DNA of 7,290 nucleotides from Dialister sp. (GCA_022722495.1 JAIJLI010000099.1:1-7290); one strand, 5' to 3'. Positions 1 to 5,468 are shown, counted from the first letter of the stretch. The notes: generated by a model not told the origin, from the letters alone. Translations and numbers: made by a program.

Positions 1-116
1 CTTTAACCCAATGCATAGTACAAGACGCAACCGCTGGTGAGCAAGACGTAGGATGGTATTTTCGGAGGCGGATGGAGGGTCATGTGCTTGCAAAATAGAA
101 ATGGAGGAAAAGTAGA
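1..116. other. Upstream region of the ABC transporter locus, no gene seen
   Basis: No convincing coding sequence, promoter or RNA element is visible in this stretch. I looked for the conserved T-box antiterminator motif (GGGTGGNACCGCG-like), because T-boxes are common upstream of TrpXYZ-type transporters, and did not find it. The only clear signal is the GGAGG ribosome site at 103-107 serving the first gene. Any promoter or riboswitch of the locus probably lies before the window. Confidence 0.5.
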
Positions 117-1109
117 ATGGCAGGTAAAAAATGGAAGAAAATTTTGGCAGCAGGTCTTTGCGGGCTGATGGCTGCGGGACTCATCGCAGGATGCGGCGGC
201 AGTGACGGCGGCAAGAGTGATGCGAAGATGAAGGTCGGGGTGGTACAGATCGTGCAGCACCCGGCACTGGATGAGTCGAACAAAGGCTTTGTCGATGCAC
301 TGAATGAACAGGGGCTGAAAGACAAGGTCGATATCGATCAGCAGAATGCCCAGGGCGACCAGTCGAATCTACGCTCGATCGCCAATCGCTTCGTTTCCGG
401 TAACTACAACCTGATCTGTGCGATCTCTACACCGGCAGCGCAGACGATGGCGAATGCGACGGACAAGATCCCGATCATTTGTACGGCGATCGCTGATTTC
501 AAAAATGCGAAGCTCATGAAGTCGGAAAAAACGCCGGACAGCAATATCACAGGGACCCACGACAGAGGTCCGCTGGATAAGCAGGTGGCACTCATTCATG
601 AGATCCAGCCGAATGCAAAGAAAGTCGGTATCATTTACAATTCCAGTGAAATCAACTCCGTCATTCAGGCCGATCGTCTGAAAAAGGCTTGCCAGCCGCT
701 TGGCATCGAAGTCGTCGAGCTCACGGTGAACTCGGTGAATGATGTGCAGCAGGTGGCCGAGGGCTTCCTTGGAGGCAAGGTCGATGCGATCTTCGTTCCG
801 ACGGATAATATCATCGCTTCATCCATTCCGACACTGATGGCCGTCGCAAATAAGGAAAAGATCCCGGTCTATGGTGCAGAGGTGGGTCATGTGAAGTCCG
901 GCGTCCTTGCTTCGGAATCCATCAGCTTCTATGACATCGGTCACAGAGCGGGCGAGATGGCAGCAGAGATCCTGAAGGGCAATAAAAATGTCAAAGATTT
1001 CCCTGTCGAAGGGGCTGACAAATCGAAACTTTACATCAATAAAGCAGAAATGGAAACGCTCGGCATCACCATCCCGCAGTCGGTTCTGGACCGCGCGGAA
1101 ATGATGTAG
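117..1109 (+). CDS. ABC transporter substrate-binding lipoprotein, TrpX-like (ABC_sub_bind family)
   Basis: This is a 330-residue extracytoplasmic solute-binding protein that would capture a small ligand and hand it to the permease encoded downstream. The N-terminus is a lipoprotein signal: a KKWKK basic patch, a hydrophobic stretch, then the lipobox LIAGC with the lipidated cysteine at residue 26, followed by a Gly/Ser/Asp-rich linker. The mature part has the type I binding-protein layout: KVGVVQIVQHPALD opens domain 1, the STPAAQ loop lies near residues 104-109, VGIIYN opens the second domain, and IPVYGAE and FYDIGHRAGEMAAEIL follow. These match the COG2984/TrpX family, whose characterised members bind tryptophan or related amino acids; the ligand here is an inference. 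GGAGG lies 9 nt before the ATG. It is paralogous to the next gene. Confidence 0.9.
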   Translation: MAGKKWKKILAAGLCGLMAAGLIAGCGGSDGGKSDAKMKVGVVQIVQHPALDESNKGFVDALNEQGLKDKVDIDQQNAQGDQSNLRSIANRFVSGNYNLICAISTPAAQTMANATDKIPIICTAIADFKNAKLMKSEKTPDSNITGTHDRGPLDKQVALIHEIQPNAKKVGIIYNSSEINSVIQADRLKKACQPLGIEVVELTVNSVNDVQQVAEGFLGGKVDAIFVPTDNIIASSIPTLMAVANKEKIPVYGAEVGHVKSGVLASESISFYDIGHRAGEMAAEILKGNKNVKDFPVEGADKSKLYINKAEMETLGITIPQSVLDRAEMM

Positions 1110-1198
1110 TAGTAAGGAAACGCTGAATTACCTTAAGCAGGCATTTGCCGGGAGATACGGTTTGCATGTTCCCTGTGTATAAGTAAGGCGTACAAAGG

Positions 1199-1235
1199 AG
1201 TAACCTTTTCCCTGAAAGAGGAAGAGGTTACTTTT
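1199..1235 (+). terminator. Hairpin between the two binding-protein genes (terminator or attenuator)
   Basis: AGTAACCTTTTCC (1199-1211) pairs with GGAAGAGGTTACT (1220-1232) to give a 13-bp stem with one G-T wobble and an 8-nt loop. Only four T residues follow, then CC. This fits a weak intrinsic terminator or a 3' stabilising hairpin that would make the first binding protein more abundant than the genes after it. The short T run makes full termination doubtful. Confidence 0.6.
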
Positions 1236-1264
1236 CCTTGTATAAAAGAGAAAGGAAAACCTCA

Positions 1265-2305
1265 TTGGCTTCGAAACTGAAACAGCTGTGGTGGCTCATG
1301 CTCATTTTCGCCATCTGTAATATCGCGATGGCTATTCTCCTCTATAGTGACAGACCGGTACCTGTGGATGAAAATCCGCCGGTCCCGATCGCTAGGAAGG
1401 AAGTCTATAGCATCGGCATCCTGCAGTCGGATGATCTGCCTGAGCAGGATAAAATGCTTCAAGGCGTCATGGCGTCTCTTGAAGCCGGCGGCTATCAGGA
1501 CGGAAAGAATATGAAGGTCGAGCTAGTCAAAGCAGCTGGCAGTGAACGCAAAGTGAAGAGTGCGGTGAATCAATTCGTCCGCAGCAAGAAGGATCTCATC
1601 ATTGCCATCGGCACTCCATCAGCCAAAGCGGCCGCAAAGGTGACGAAGAGCATCCCCGTCGTCGGTGTCGGTGTTCTTTATTTCCAGAAGGATGAAGATT
1701 TCGAAGACCATGAAAACTTCACCGGTATCAGCGACTATCCGCAGGTCGTGAATCAGGTACGCATGGCATCTCGCTTCATGAAACTCGATCCGATGGGTGT
1801 CATTTACAATCCCAAGGATGAGGGGGCTCTAAATCAGGTCAAGATGCTTCGCGTCGTCGCAGAGCAGAAGCAGCTGAAGCTGGTGGAGATCAAATATAAC
1901 GACAGCGAAAAAGCAGGGCCGCAGTTTGAAAAATTGATTTCTCAGGTCAAATGCGTCTATATGCCGGAAGATCCGATGGTTCTTGCACACTTTGATGAAA
2001 TGGTGAAGATCGCCACAGACGCCTGGGTGCCGATCATTGGCGAGCAGAAAGAAATGGTTTCCCGCGGAGCCGTCCTCTCCGTGTCTCCGTCCTATTACCG
2101 CATGGGATTCTCCGGCGGGCGTATGGCCTGCTGGCTTCTTGCGGGAGAAAAGATCCCGAAGGATATCCTCATCACCAAGCAGCATGATCCGGAGCTTGTC
2201 ATCAATATGAGACAGGTGAATGCTCTCAACATTCCACTTCCCAGTGACATCTGGCAGCGCGGCAGAAAGCTCTATCTTTATGATGGACAGCCGGCAAGAC
2301 CGTAA
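1265..2305 (+). CDS. Membrane-anchored paralogous ABC substrate-binding protein (COG2984-like)
   Basis: This is a second protein of the same binding-protein family, 346 residues from the TTG chosen here. That start has AAAGGA 9 nt upstream and puts KLKQLWW directly before a hydrophobic segment. A TTG at 1238 would add nine residues but touches the foot of the upstream hairpin and has no good ribosome site. The hydrophobic stretch covers about residues 9-27 and lacks a lipobox cysteine, so the protein is probably held by an uncleaved anchor, with signal-peptide cleavage as the alternative. The binding fold is recognisable: YSIGILQSDD, IGTPSAKAAAKVTKSIPVVG, MGVIYNPKDEGALNQVK and VPIIGEQKEMV line up with equivalent parts of the first gene, at clearly lower similarity. 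It may be an accessory receptor with another ligand preference or a regulator of the transporter; neither can be proved from sequence. Confidence 0.82.
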   Translation: MASKLKQLWWLMLIFAICNIAMAILLYSDRPVPVDENPPVPIARKEVYSIGILQSDDLPEQDKMLQGVMASLEAGGYQDGKNMKVELVKAAGSERKVKSAVNQFVRSKKDLIIAIGTPSAKAAAKVTKSIPVVGVGVLYFQKDEDFEDHENFTGISDYPQVVNQVRMASRFMKLDPMGVIYNPKDEGALNQVKMLRVVAEQKQLKLVEIKYNDSEKAGPQFEKLISQVKCVYMPEDPMVLAHFDEMVKIATDAWVPIIGEQKEMVSRGAVLSVSPSYYRMGFSGGRMACWLLAGEKIPKDILITKQHDPELVINMRQVNALNIPLPSDIWQRGRKLYLYDGQPARP

Positions 2306-2309
2306 AAAA

Positions 2310-2405
2310 TTAGAAGTTAAGAATTAAGAATGAAGGTGGCAGTTTCGCCGCGTATATATGAGGCGATGCCCGAAGGTGCCATTTAAGTCACCAGTTACAA
2401 GTCAC
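2310..2405 (-). repeat. Inverted, shortened copy (A) of the heptad-flanked intergenic element
   Basis: This copy begins five bases after the stop of the second binding-protein gene and fills most of the gap before the permease. Read on the + strand it has 7-bp units TTAGAAG, TTAAGAA, TTAAGAA (2310-2330), then a GC-rich middle. Next comes GGCGATGCCCGAAGGT (2362-2377), whose complement matches 15 of 16 bases at 4595-4610. The units AAGTCAC, CAGTTAC, AAGTCAC (2385-2405) close it and are the complements of the GTGACTR units downstream. The order of modules is exactly that of the copy at 4523-4749 in reverse. The conserved tail module is missing. I see no promoter or terminator in it. Confidence 0.75.
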
Positions 2406-2446
2406 GTTTAATCCGTAGCATAGCAGAAAAGGAGCATTGAATTTAC

Positions 2447-3322
2447 ATGGCAGATTTAGCATTTTCCACCGTTGCCCAAGGGCTCATGTGGTCCATCTTG
2501 GCCATTGGTGTATTTCTTTCCTTCCGCGTACTGGATGTACCGGATATGACCTGCGAAGGCAGCTTCCCGCTGGGCGGTGCTATCGCAGCATCCATGATCG
2601 CAGCCGGTGCTTCGCCATGGCTTGCCATCGCAGCCGGTGCTTTCGGCGGTCTTCTGGCCGGTATAGTGACTGGTATTCTTTACACGAAGCTCAAGATCCC
2701 GGCGATCCTCGCAGGGATCCTGACCATGATCGCGCTCTACTCGGTGAACCTGCACGTTATGGGGAAAGCGAATATTTCCCTGCTTCGTGTGGACACCATC
2801 TTCTCGACCACGGCGAGTCTCCTGCATGTCAGCAACTCTGTCGCGGCCTTCCTCGTGCCGGCAGTGCTGCTTTTCCTCTGCAGTGCTTTCATTTACTGGT
2901 TCTTCGGTACCGAGCTTGGCATGTGCATCCGCGCGACCGGGTATAATACACAGATGGTGCGCGCCCAGGGTGTAAATACCGATACCATGATCATCATCGG
3001 TCTTTTCATTTCGAATGCCCTCATCGGTCTCTGCGGCGCGGTCGTTGCACAGAACAACGGCTTTGCTGACGTAGGCATGGGCATCGGTACCATCATCATC
3101 GGGCTCGCATCCGTCATCATCGGTGAAGTCATTCTTGGCATAGACAGTTTCTCTGCTTCTCTCGCTGCCGTCATCCTCGGCTCCGTCATTTACCGTGTGG
3201 TCATCGCTGTCGTCCTCTATATGGGCATGCCGCCGAATGACCTGAAGCTTTTTACTGCTATTATTGTTGTCCTTGCACTGGCTGCACCAATGATCAAAGG
3301 CAAAGTCAATGTCGGAAAGTGA
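2447..3322 (+). CDS. ABC transporter permease, TrpY-like (COG4120 / branched-chain permease superfamily)
   Basis: This is a 291-residue, very hydrophobic inner-membrane protein that would form the transport channel as a dimer. Membrane segments are visible at about residues 9-26, 40-54, 56-77, 83-101, 130-153, 180-201, 211-233, 238-259 and 268-283. Family landmarks are FRVLDVPDMTCEGSFPLGGA (24-43), the cytoplasmic loop GTELGMCIRATG followed by MVRAQGV (154-176) that should contact the ATPase, NNGFADVGMGIGTIIIGLAS (203-222) and PPNDLKLFTAIIVV near the end. AAAGGAG lies 12 nt before the ATG, a rather long spacing, but an in-frame stop at 2438-2440 rules out an earlier start. The stop codon lies just before the ATPase start, so the two are co-translated. 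The substrate follows from the binding proteins and is unproven. Confidence 0.9.
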   Translation: MADLAFSTVAQGLMWSILAIGVFLSFRVLDVPDMTCEGSFPLGGAIAASMIAAGASPWLAIAAGAFGGLLAGIVTGILYTKLKIPAILAGILTMIALYSVNLHVMGKANISLLRVDTIFSTTASLLHVSNSVAAFLVPAVLLFLCSAFIYWFFGTELGMCIRATGYNTQMVRAQGVNTDTMIIIGLFISNALIGLCGAVVAQNNGFADVGMGIGTIIIGLASVIIGEVILGIDSFSASLAAVILGSVIYRVVIAVVLYMGMPPNDLKLFTAIIVVLALAAPMIKGKVNVGK

Positions 3323-3332
3323 GGCTGATCCC

Positions 3333-4121
3333 ATGTTAAAAGTTACCAACATCAGCAAAACCTTCTTCAAGGGCACCAGCAATGAAAAGAAAGCATTGAA
3401 TGGTTTGTCGCTCACTCTGAATGATGGGGATTTTTGTACCGTCATCGGCGGCAACGGCGCGGGCAAGAGTACGCTTCTTAATGCCATCGCCGGCGCGTAT
3501 ATTCCCGATGCAGGGACGATCGAGATCAATGGCAAGGACGTCACCCGCGTCAGCGAATACAAGAGAGCGAAGTATATCGGCCGCGTTTTCCAGGATCCGC
3601 TGAAAGGGACTGCGGCCGGCATGCAGGTCGAAGAGAATCTTCTTCTTGCTTCCCGAAGAGGGGAGAGCCGCCGCCTGAAATGGGCTTTTTCCGCAGGAGA
3701 TCATGAGAAATACAGAGACATGGTGGCTCGTCTGGATCTAGGTCTGGAGGCTCGCCTCGGCACCCGCATCGGACTTCTTTCCGGCGGGCAGCGCCAGGCT
3801 CTCACGCTACTCATGGCGACCATGAAAAAGCCGGACATCCTTCTTCTCGATGAACCGACAGCCGCTCTCGACCCGAAGACAGCGTCCAAGGTGCTGAAAA
3901 TCACCGATGAGATCGTCACCGAACAGCATCTGACGACACTGATGATCACGCACAACATGAGAGACGCGCTGAAATACGGCAACCGTCTCATCATGATGAA
4001 CAGCGGTCGTATCATCGCGGATTATACACCGGAAGAAAAGAAAAGTCTCACCATCGAAGATCTGCTGAAGAAATTCGAAGAGACCAGCGGTACGGTCAGT
4101 GACCGCGTCGCTTTGGGATAA
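3333..4121 (+). CDS. ABC transporter ATP-binding protein, TrpZ-like (COG1101)
   Basis: This is a 262-residue cytoplasmic ATPase that powers the permease. Motifs in order, numbered from this start, are Walker A GGNGAGKST (39-47), the Q-loop glutamine in RVFQDP (87), the signature LSGGQ (149-153), Walker B ILLLDEP (169-175), the D-loop ALD and the switch histidine in MITHNM (207). All are intact, so it should be active. The ATG at 3333 is preferred: it gives the family-typical opening MLKVTNISKTF and has GTGAGG (3319-3324) 8 nt upstream. The ATG at 3309 would add eight polar residues and overlap the permease gene by 14 nt; it has a possible AAAGG site and cannot be excluded. With the chosen start the gap to the permease is 10 nt and the ribosome site overlaps the permease stop, a sign of coupling. 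Confidence 0.9.
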   Translation: MLKVTNISKTFFKGTSNEKKALNGLSLTLNDGDFCTVIGGNGAGKSTLLNAIAGAYIPDAGTIEINGKDVTRVSEYKRAKYIGRVFQDPLKGTAAGMQVEENLLLASRRGESRRLKWAFSAGDHEKYRDMVARLDLGLEARLGTRIGLLSGGQRQALTLLMATMKKPDILLLDEPTAALDPKTASKVLKITDEIVTEQHLTTLMITHNMRDALKYGNRLIMMNSGRIIADYTPEEKKSLTIEDLLKKFEETSGTVSDRVALG

Positions 4122-4125
4122 TGTG

Positions 4126-4159
4126 AAAGCCTCTCTGCCATTGGTGCAGAGGGGCTTTT
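4126..4159 (+). terminator. Rho-independent terminator of the ABC transporter locus
   Basis: AAAGCCTCTCTGC (4126-4138) pairs with GCAGAGGGGCTTT (4146-4158) in a 13-bp stem with one G-T wobble and a 7-nt loop. TTTT and a further T-rich stretch follow. It starts four bases after the ATPase stop codon. The A-rich left flank means it could also act on transcripts from the other strand. Confidence 0.88.
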
Positions 4160-4169
4160 GGTGTTTAGT

Positions 4170-4507
4170 GTGACTAGTGACTGGTGACTGGAGACTAGGA
4201 GACATCAGACTCCCGTATCGTCATTTCGAGCGAAGCGAGAAATCTTTTTTGCAGACCGCTAAACGAAGGATGCGTGAAAGCAGAAATATGTAGCACCAAG
4301 GCGTCGTTTCCGTGCTGGTGCTTATGTGATACTGACAGCAGTTCAAGAAAGATCCCTCGGCTTCGCTTCCGATGACGATGGCGCGAAGCACTATCAAAAT
4401 TCCGCGGCGCTTCCATATTTTTATGCGACGCACCACCATTTCTAATTTCTAATTTCTCATGCAAGCGAGGCTTTCAAACGGAATCAAAGGGCAGCACGCC
4501 ACAAGGG
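4170..4507 (+). repeat. Heptad-flanked intergenic element, copy B (interrupted by a MITE-like insertion)
   Basis: The head is an array of 7-bp units in perfect register: GTGACTA, GTGACTG, GTGACTG, GAGACTA, then degenerate units (4170-4211). The core is CGCGGCGCTTC at 4403-4413 followed by a T-rich loop and GCGACGC, an imperfect hairpin. The second array is TAATTTC twice (4443-4456). The tail is GGCTTTCAAACGGAATCAAA onward (4469-4507), about 77% identical to the tail of copy C. The core aligns with copy C at a constant offset of 220 bases. The block between head and core is a different sequence (4217-4379), interpreted as an insertion. No gene is credible in it. Confidence 0.78.
4217..4379. 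mobile_element. MITE-like palindromic element nested in copy B
   Basis: This 163-bp segment begins with ATCGTCAT and ends with ATGACGAT, its exact complement. The similarity continues inward for about 34 bases (4217-4250 against 4345-4379, about 27 matches with one gap), including the shared block AGCGAAGC. The centre contains GCACCA and TGGTGC arms that can form an inner hairpin. There is no transposase, so any movement would need an enzyme supplied elsewhere. I could not find a convincing target duplication. Sequences of the type 'CATTTCGAGCGAAGCGAGAAATC' split across short palindromes recur in many bacterial genomes as I remember it, but I could not check this copy against any collection. 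Confidence 0.6.
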
Positions 4508-4521
4508 TTAAGTTTGAAAGC
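4470..4521. repeat. 10-bp perfect inverted repeat bridging the tail of copy B
   Basis: GCTTTCAAAC (4470-4479) and GTTTGAAAGC (4512-4521) are exact complements separated by 32 nt. The right arm sits immediately before the heptad head of copy C. Copy C has no matching right arm after its own tail. It may mark the joint between the tandem copies; the function is unknown. Confidence 0.55.
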
Positions 4522-4522
4522 A

Positions 4523-4749
4523 GGGATTAGGGATTAGTGGCTAGGGATTGGGAGCCTCAGGTGACTGGTAGCTAGTGACTGGTGACTACATACAACCCTC
4601 GGGCATCGCCATTATTTTTACTCGCGGCGCTTCTATTTTTTCATGCGCCGCACCAGCACTCCTAACTCCTAACTCCTAACTCCTAACTCCTAATTTCTAA
4701 CTGGCGAACAAAGCTTTCATACACAATCAAGGGACGGCACGCTCAAGGG
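4523..4749 (+). repeat. Heptad-flanked intergenic element, copy C (uninterrupted)
   Basis: This is the most complete copy. The head has GGGATTA twice, GTGGCTA and GGGATTG (4523-4550), a 10-nt break, then GTGACTG, GTAGCTA, GTGACTG, GTGACTA (4561-4588). Next is ACCCTCGGGCATCGCC (4595-4610), shared with copy A. The core is a perfect hairpin, GCGGCGC (4624-4630) with GCGCCGC (4645-4651). The second array is TAACTCC four times without error (4663-4690), then TAATTTC and a partial unit. The tail AGCTTTCATACACAATCAAG onward (4712-4749) matches copy B. It ends about 25 bases before the rpsO promoter. Confidence 0.8.
4663..4690 (+). repeat. Short tandem repeat, four perfect TAACTCC units
   Basis: Four identical 7-bp units lie head to tail, with degenerate units on both sides extending the periodicity to about 4702. 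Perfect identity here against degeneracy in the sister copies suggests recent slippage, so the unit number may vary between strains. It is non-coding and lies about 85 bases before the rpsO -35 box. Confidence 0.85.
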
Positions 4750-4774
4750 GCGAACCCTGAACCTGTAATTCCCC

Positions 4775-4803
4775 TTGCACTTTCCTTGATTTCCATGTAT
4801 AAT
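4775..4803 (+). promoter_or_regulatory. rpsO promoter (housekeeping sigma factor type)
   Basis: TTGCAC (4775-4780) and TATAAT (4798-4803) are separated by exactly 17 nt. The -10 box is a perfect consensus and the -35 box matches four of six. Transcription should start near 4810, giving a leader of about 80 nt before the S15 start codon. Confidence 0.85.
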
Positions 4804-4809
4804 AATTAT

Positions 4810-4890
4810 CGTTGTGAATACTGTATCCCAGTGGCACGTATCTCCGGCGGCGACTTAGATACAGCTCATGTGTTATTTTAGGAGGCTATT
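4810..4890 (+). promoter_or_regulatory. Structured rpsO leader, candidate S15 autoregulatory RNA
   Basis: CTGTATC (4821-4827) pairs perfectly with GATACAG (4858-4864), enclosing 30 nt. A competing stem, GTATCT (4838-4843) with AGATAC (4857-4862), uses the same right arm, so the two folds exclude each other. The enclosed CCGGCGGCGA (4844-4853) resembles the conserved CCGGTGGCGA of 16S rRNA in the central domain, near where S15 binds. S15 represses its own translation through diverse leader RNAs in several bacterial groups, some mimicking rRNA. Assigning that role here is inference from position and motif. The AGGAGG ribosome site (4880-4885) lies shortly downstream of the stem. Confidence 0.6.
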
Positions 4891-5160
4891 ATGCTTACAA
4901 CCGAACTGAAGAAAGAAATCATCGAACAGTATGCCACCCATGAAGGTGACACCGGATCTCCGGAAGTTCAGATCGCTATCCTCACCAAGAGAATCGTTCT
5001 GCTCACCGAACATTTGAAATCCCACAAAAAGGATCATCATTCCCGTCGCGGACTGCTGAAAATGGTCGGCCAGAGAAGAAACATGCTCGACTACCTGCGT
5101 CGCAGCGATATTGAACGTTACAGAGCTCTCGGTGCTAAACTGGGCCTGCGTCTGAAATAA
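4891..5160 (+). CDS. rpsO: 30S ribosomal protein S15
   Basis: This is an 89-residue primary 16S rRNA-binding protein of the small-subunit platform, the normal full length for S15. Diagnostic blocks are [17 protein letters not shown] (19-35), [20 protein letters not shown] (38-57) and LGLRLK at the C-terminus. The [10 protein letters not shown] segment carries the residues that contact rRNA in known structures. AGGAGG lies 5 nt before the ATG. The gene forms a single-gene transcription unit, with its own promoter and structured leader upstream and a terminator downstream. pnp, the common neighbour of rpsO in many bacteria, is not adjacent here. Confidence 0.98.
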   Translation: MLTTELKKEIIEQYATHEGDTGSPEVQIAILTKRIVLLTEHLKSHKKDHHSRRGLLKMVGQRRNMLDYLRRSDIERYRALGAKLGLRLK

Positions 5161-5202
5161 TTAAAAATTTTTCCACTTATATAGACATAGATAATTCACA
5201 GG

Positions 5203-5231
5203 AAAGCAGTGGCCATTGCCGCTGCTTTTTT
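5203..5231 (+). terminator. Rho-independent terminator of rpsO
   Basis: AAAGCAGTGGC (5203-5213) pairs with GCCGCTGCTTT (5218-5228), an 11-bp stem with one G-T wobble and a CATT tetraloop. A run of six T residues (5226-5231) follows. It lies about 40 nt after the rpsO stop codon. Confidence 0.92.
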
Positions 5232-5253
5232 GTTGCTAGAAAAGGAGCAGCGG

Positions 5254-5337
5254 GTGAAAACGGATCCATCAGGGGCGGATCAGATCGGTTTGCGGATGAC
5301 GGTCACTGCTTTCTTATGTTTATACAAAAAACATTGA
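5254..5337 (+). CDS. Possible 27-codon small ORF between rpsO and argR
   Basis: A GTG start with AAAGGAG (5241-5247) 6 nt upstream opens a 27-residue frame, MKTDPSGADQIGLRMTVTAF onward, ending at a TGA inside the argR -35 box. The ribosome site is good, but no promoter is seen between the rpsO terminator and the ORF. The peptide has no recognisable feature. It may be chance; it is listed only because of the well-placed ribosome site. Confidence 0.15.
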   Translation: MKTDPSGADQIGLRMTVTAFLCLYKKH

Positions 5338-5362
5338 CCTTATTCATAAAATGCTATACAAT
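5334..5362 (+). promoter_or_regulatory. argR promoter
   Basis: TTGACC (5334-5339) and TACAAT (5357-5362) are separated by 17 nt; each box differs from consensus at one position. Transcription should begin near 5369, leaving a leader of about 100 nt. The spacer and surroundings are AT-rich with ATTCATAAAA, which resembles half of an arginine-repressor operator, so autoregulation is plausible. Confidence 0.8.
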
Positions 5363-5369
5363 TTATAAC

Positions 5370-5400
5370 AAAGTATCTTCCATACTTTCGGGAAGTATGG
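5370..5400 (+). promoter_or_regulatory. argR leader hairpins with a shared, competing arm
   Basis: CCATACTT (5380-5387) pairs perfectly with AAGTATGG (5393-5400) across a 5-nt loop. The same region can instead pair upstream: AAAGTAT (5370-5376) with ATACTTT (5382-5388), also with a 5-nt loop. No T run follows, so this is not a normal terminator. It could be a 5' stabilising structure, part of an operator, or a regulatory leader. Confidence 0.5.
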
Positions 5401-5425
5401 CTTCGTTTATGCAGATATTTCAGTC

Positions 5426-5441
5426 TATGCATAAAAGTATG
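5426..5441 (+). promoter_or_regulatory. Possible arginine-repressor (ARG box) operator
   Basis: TATGCATAAAAGTATG resembles the Bacillus-type ARG box (CATGAATAAAAATKCAAK) in its ATG, AT and AAAA positions, but the right half fits poorly. It lies 28 nt before the argR start, within the transcribed leader. The guess rests mainly on ArgR proteins commonly repressing their own genes. Confidence 0.25.
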
Positions 5442-5468
5442 TTTATGAATTACTTGAGGAGGACAGCT

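Noticed and set aside
1..116. T-box or other tryptophan-responsive leader upstream of the transporter
   Set aside because: No T-box antiterminator motif, terminator hairpin or leader peptide is visible; such an element could lie before the window.
2437..2946. 169-codon plus-strand frame overlapping the permease in another phase
   Set aside because: The protein is rich in Arg, His and Cys with no family resemblance, and the overlapping permease has clear family motifs.
2456..3622. 388-codon open frame on the minus strand opposite the permease and ATPase genes
   Set aside because: It lies wholly antisense to two well-supported genes, has an unnatural composition rich in Asp, His and Arg, and no recognisable domain or ribosome site.
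4523..4700. CRISPR array
   Set aside because: The repeats are 7 bp and directly adjacent with no unique spacers, and no cas genes are present.
5311..5339. Dyad GGTCA ... TGACC overlapping the argR -35 box
   Set aside because: The arms are only five bases, and the inner ATGTTT/AAACAT pair is not centred with them, so chance is likely.
5316..5468. N-terminal extension of argR starting at 5316
   Set aside because: The start precedes the predicted transcription start near 5369, no ribosome site is present, and the extra 51 residues do not belong to ArgR proteins.
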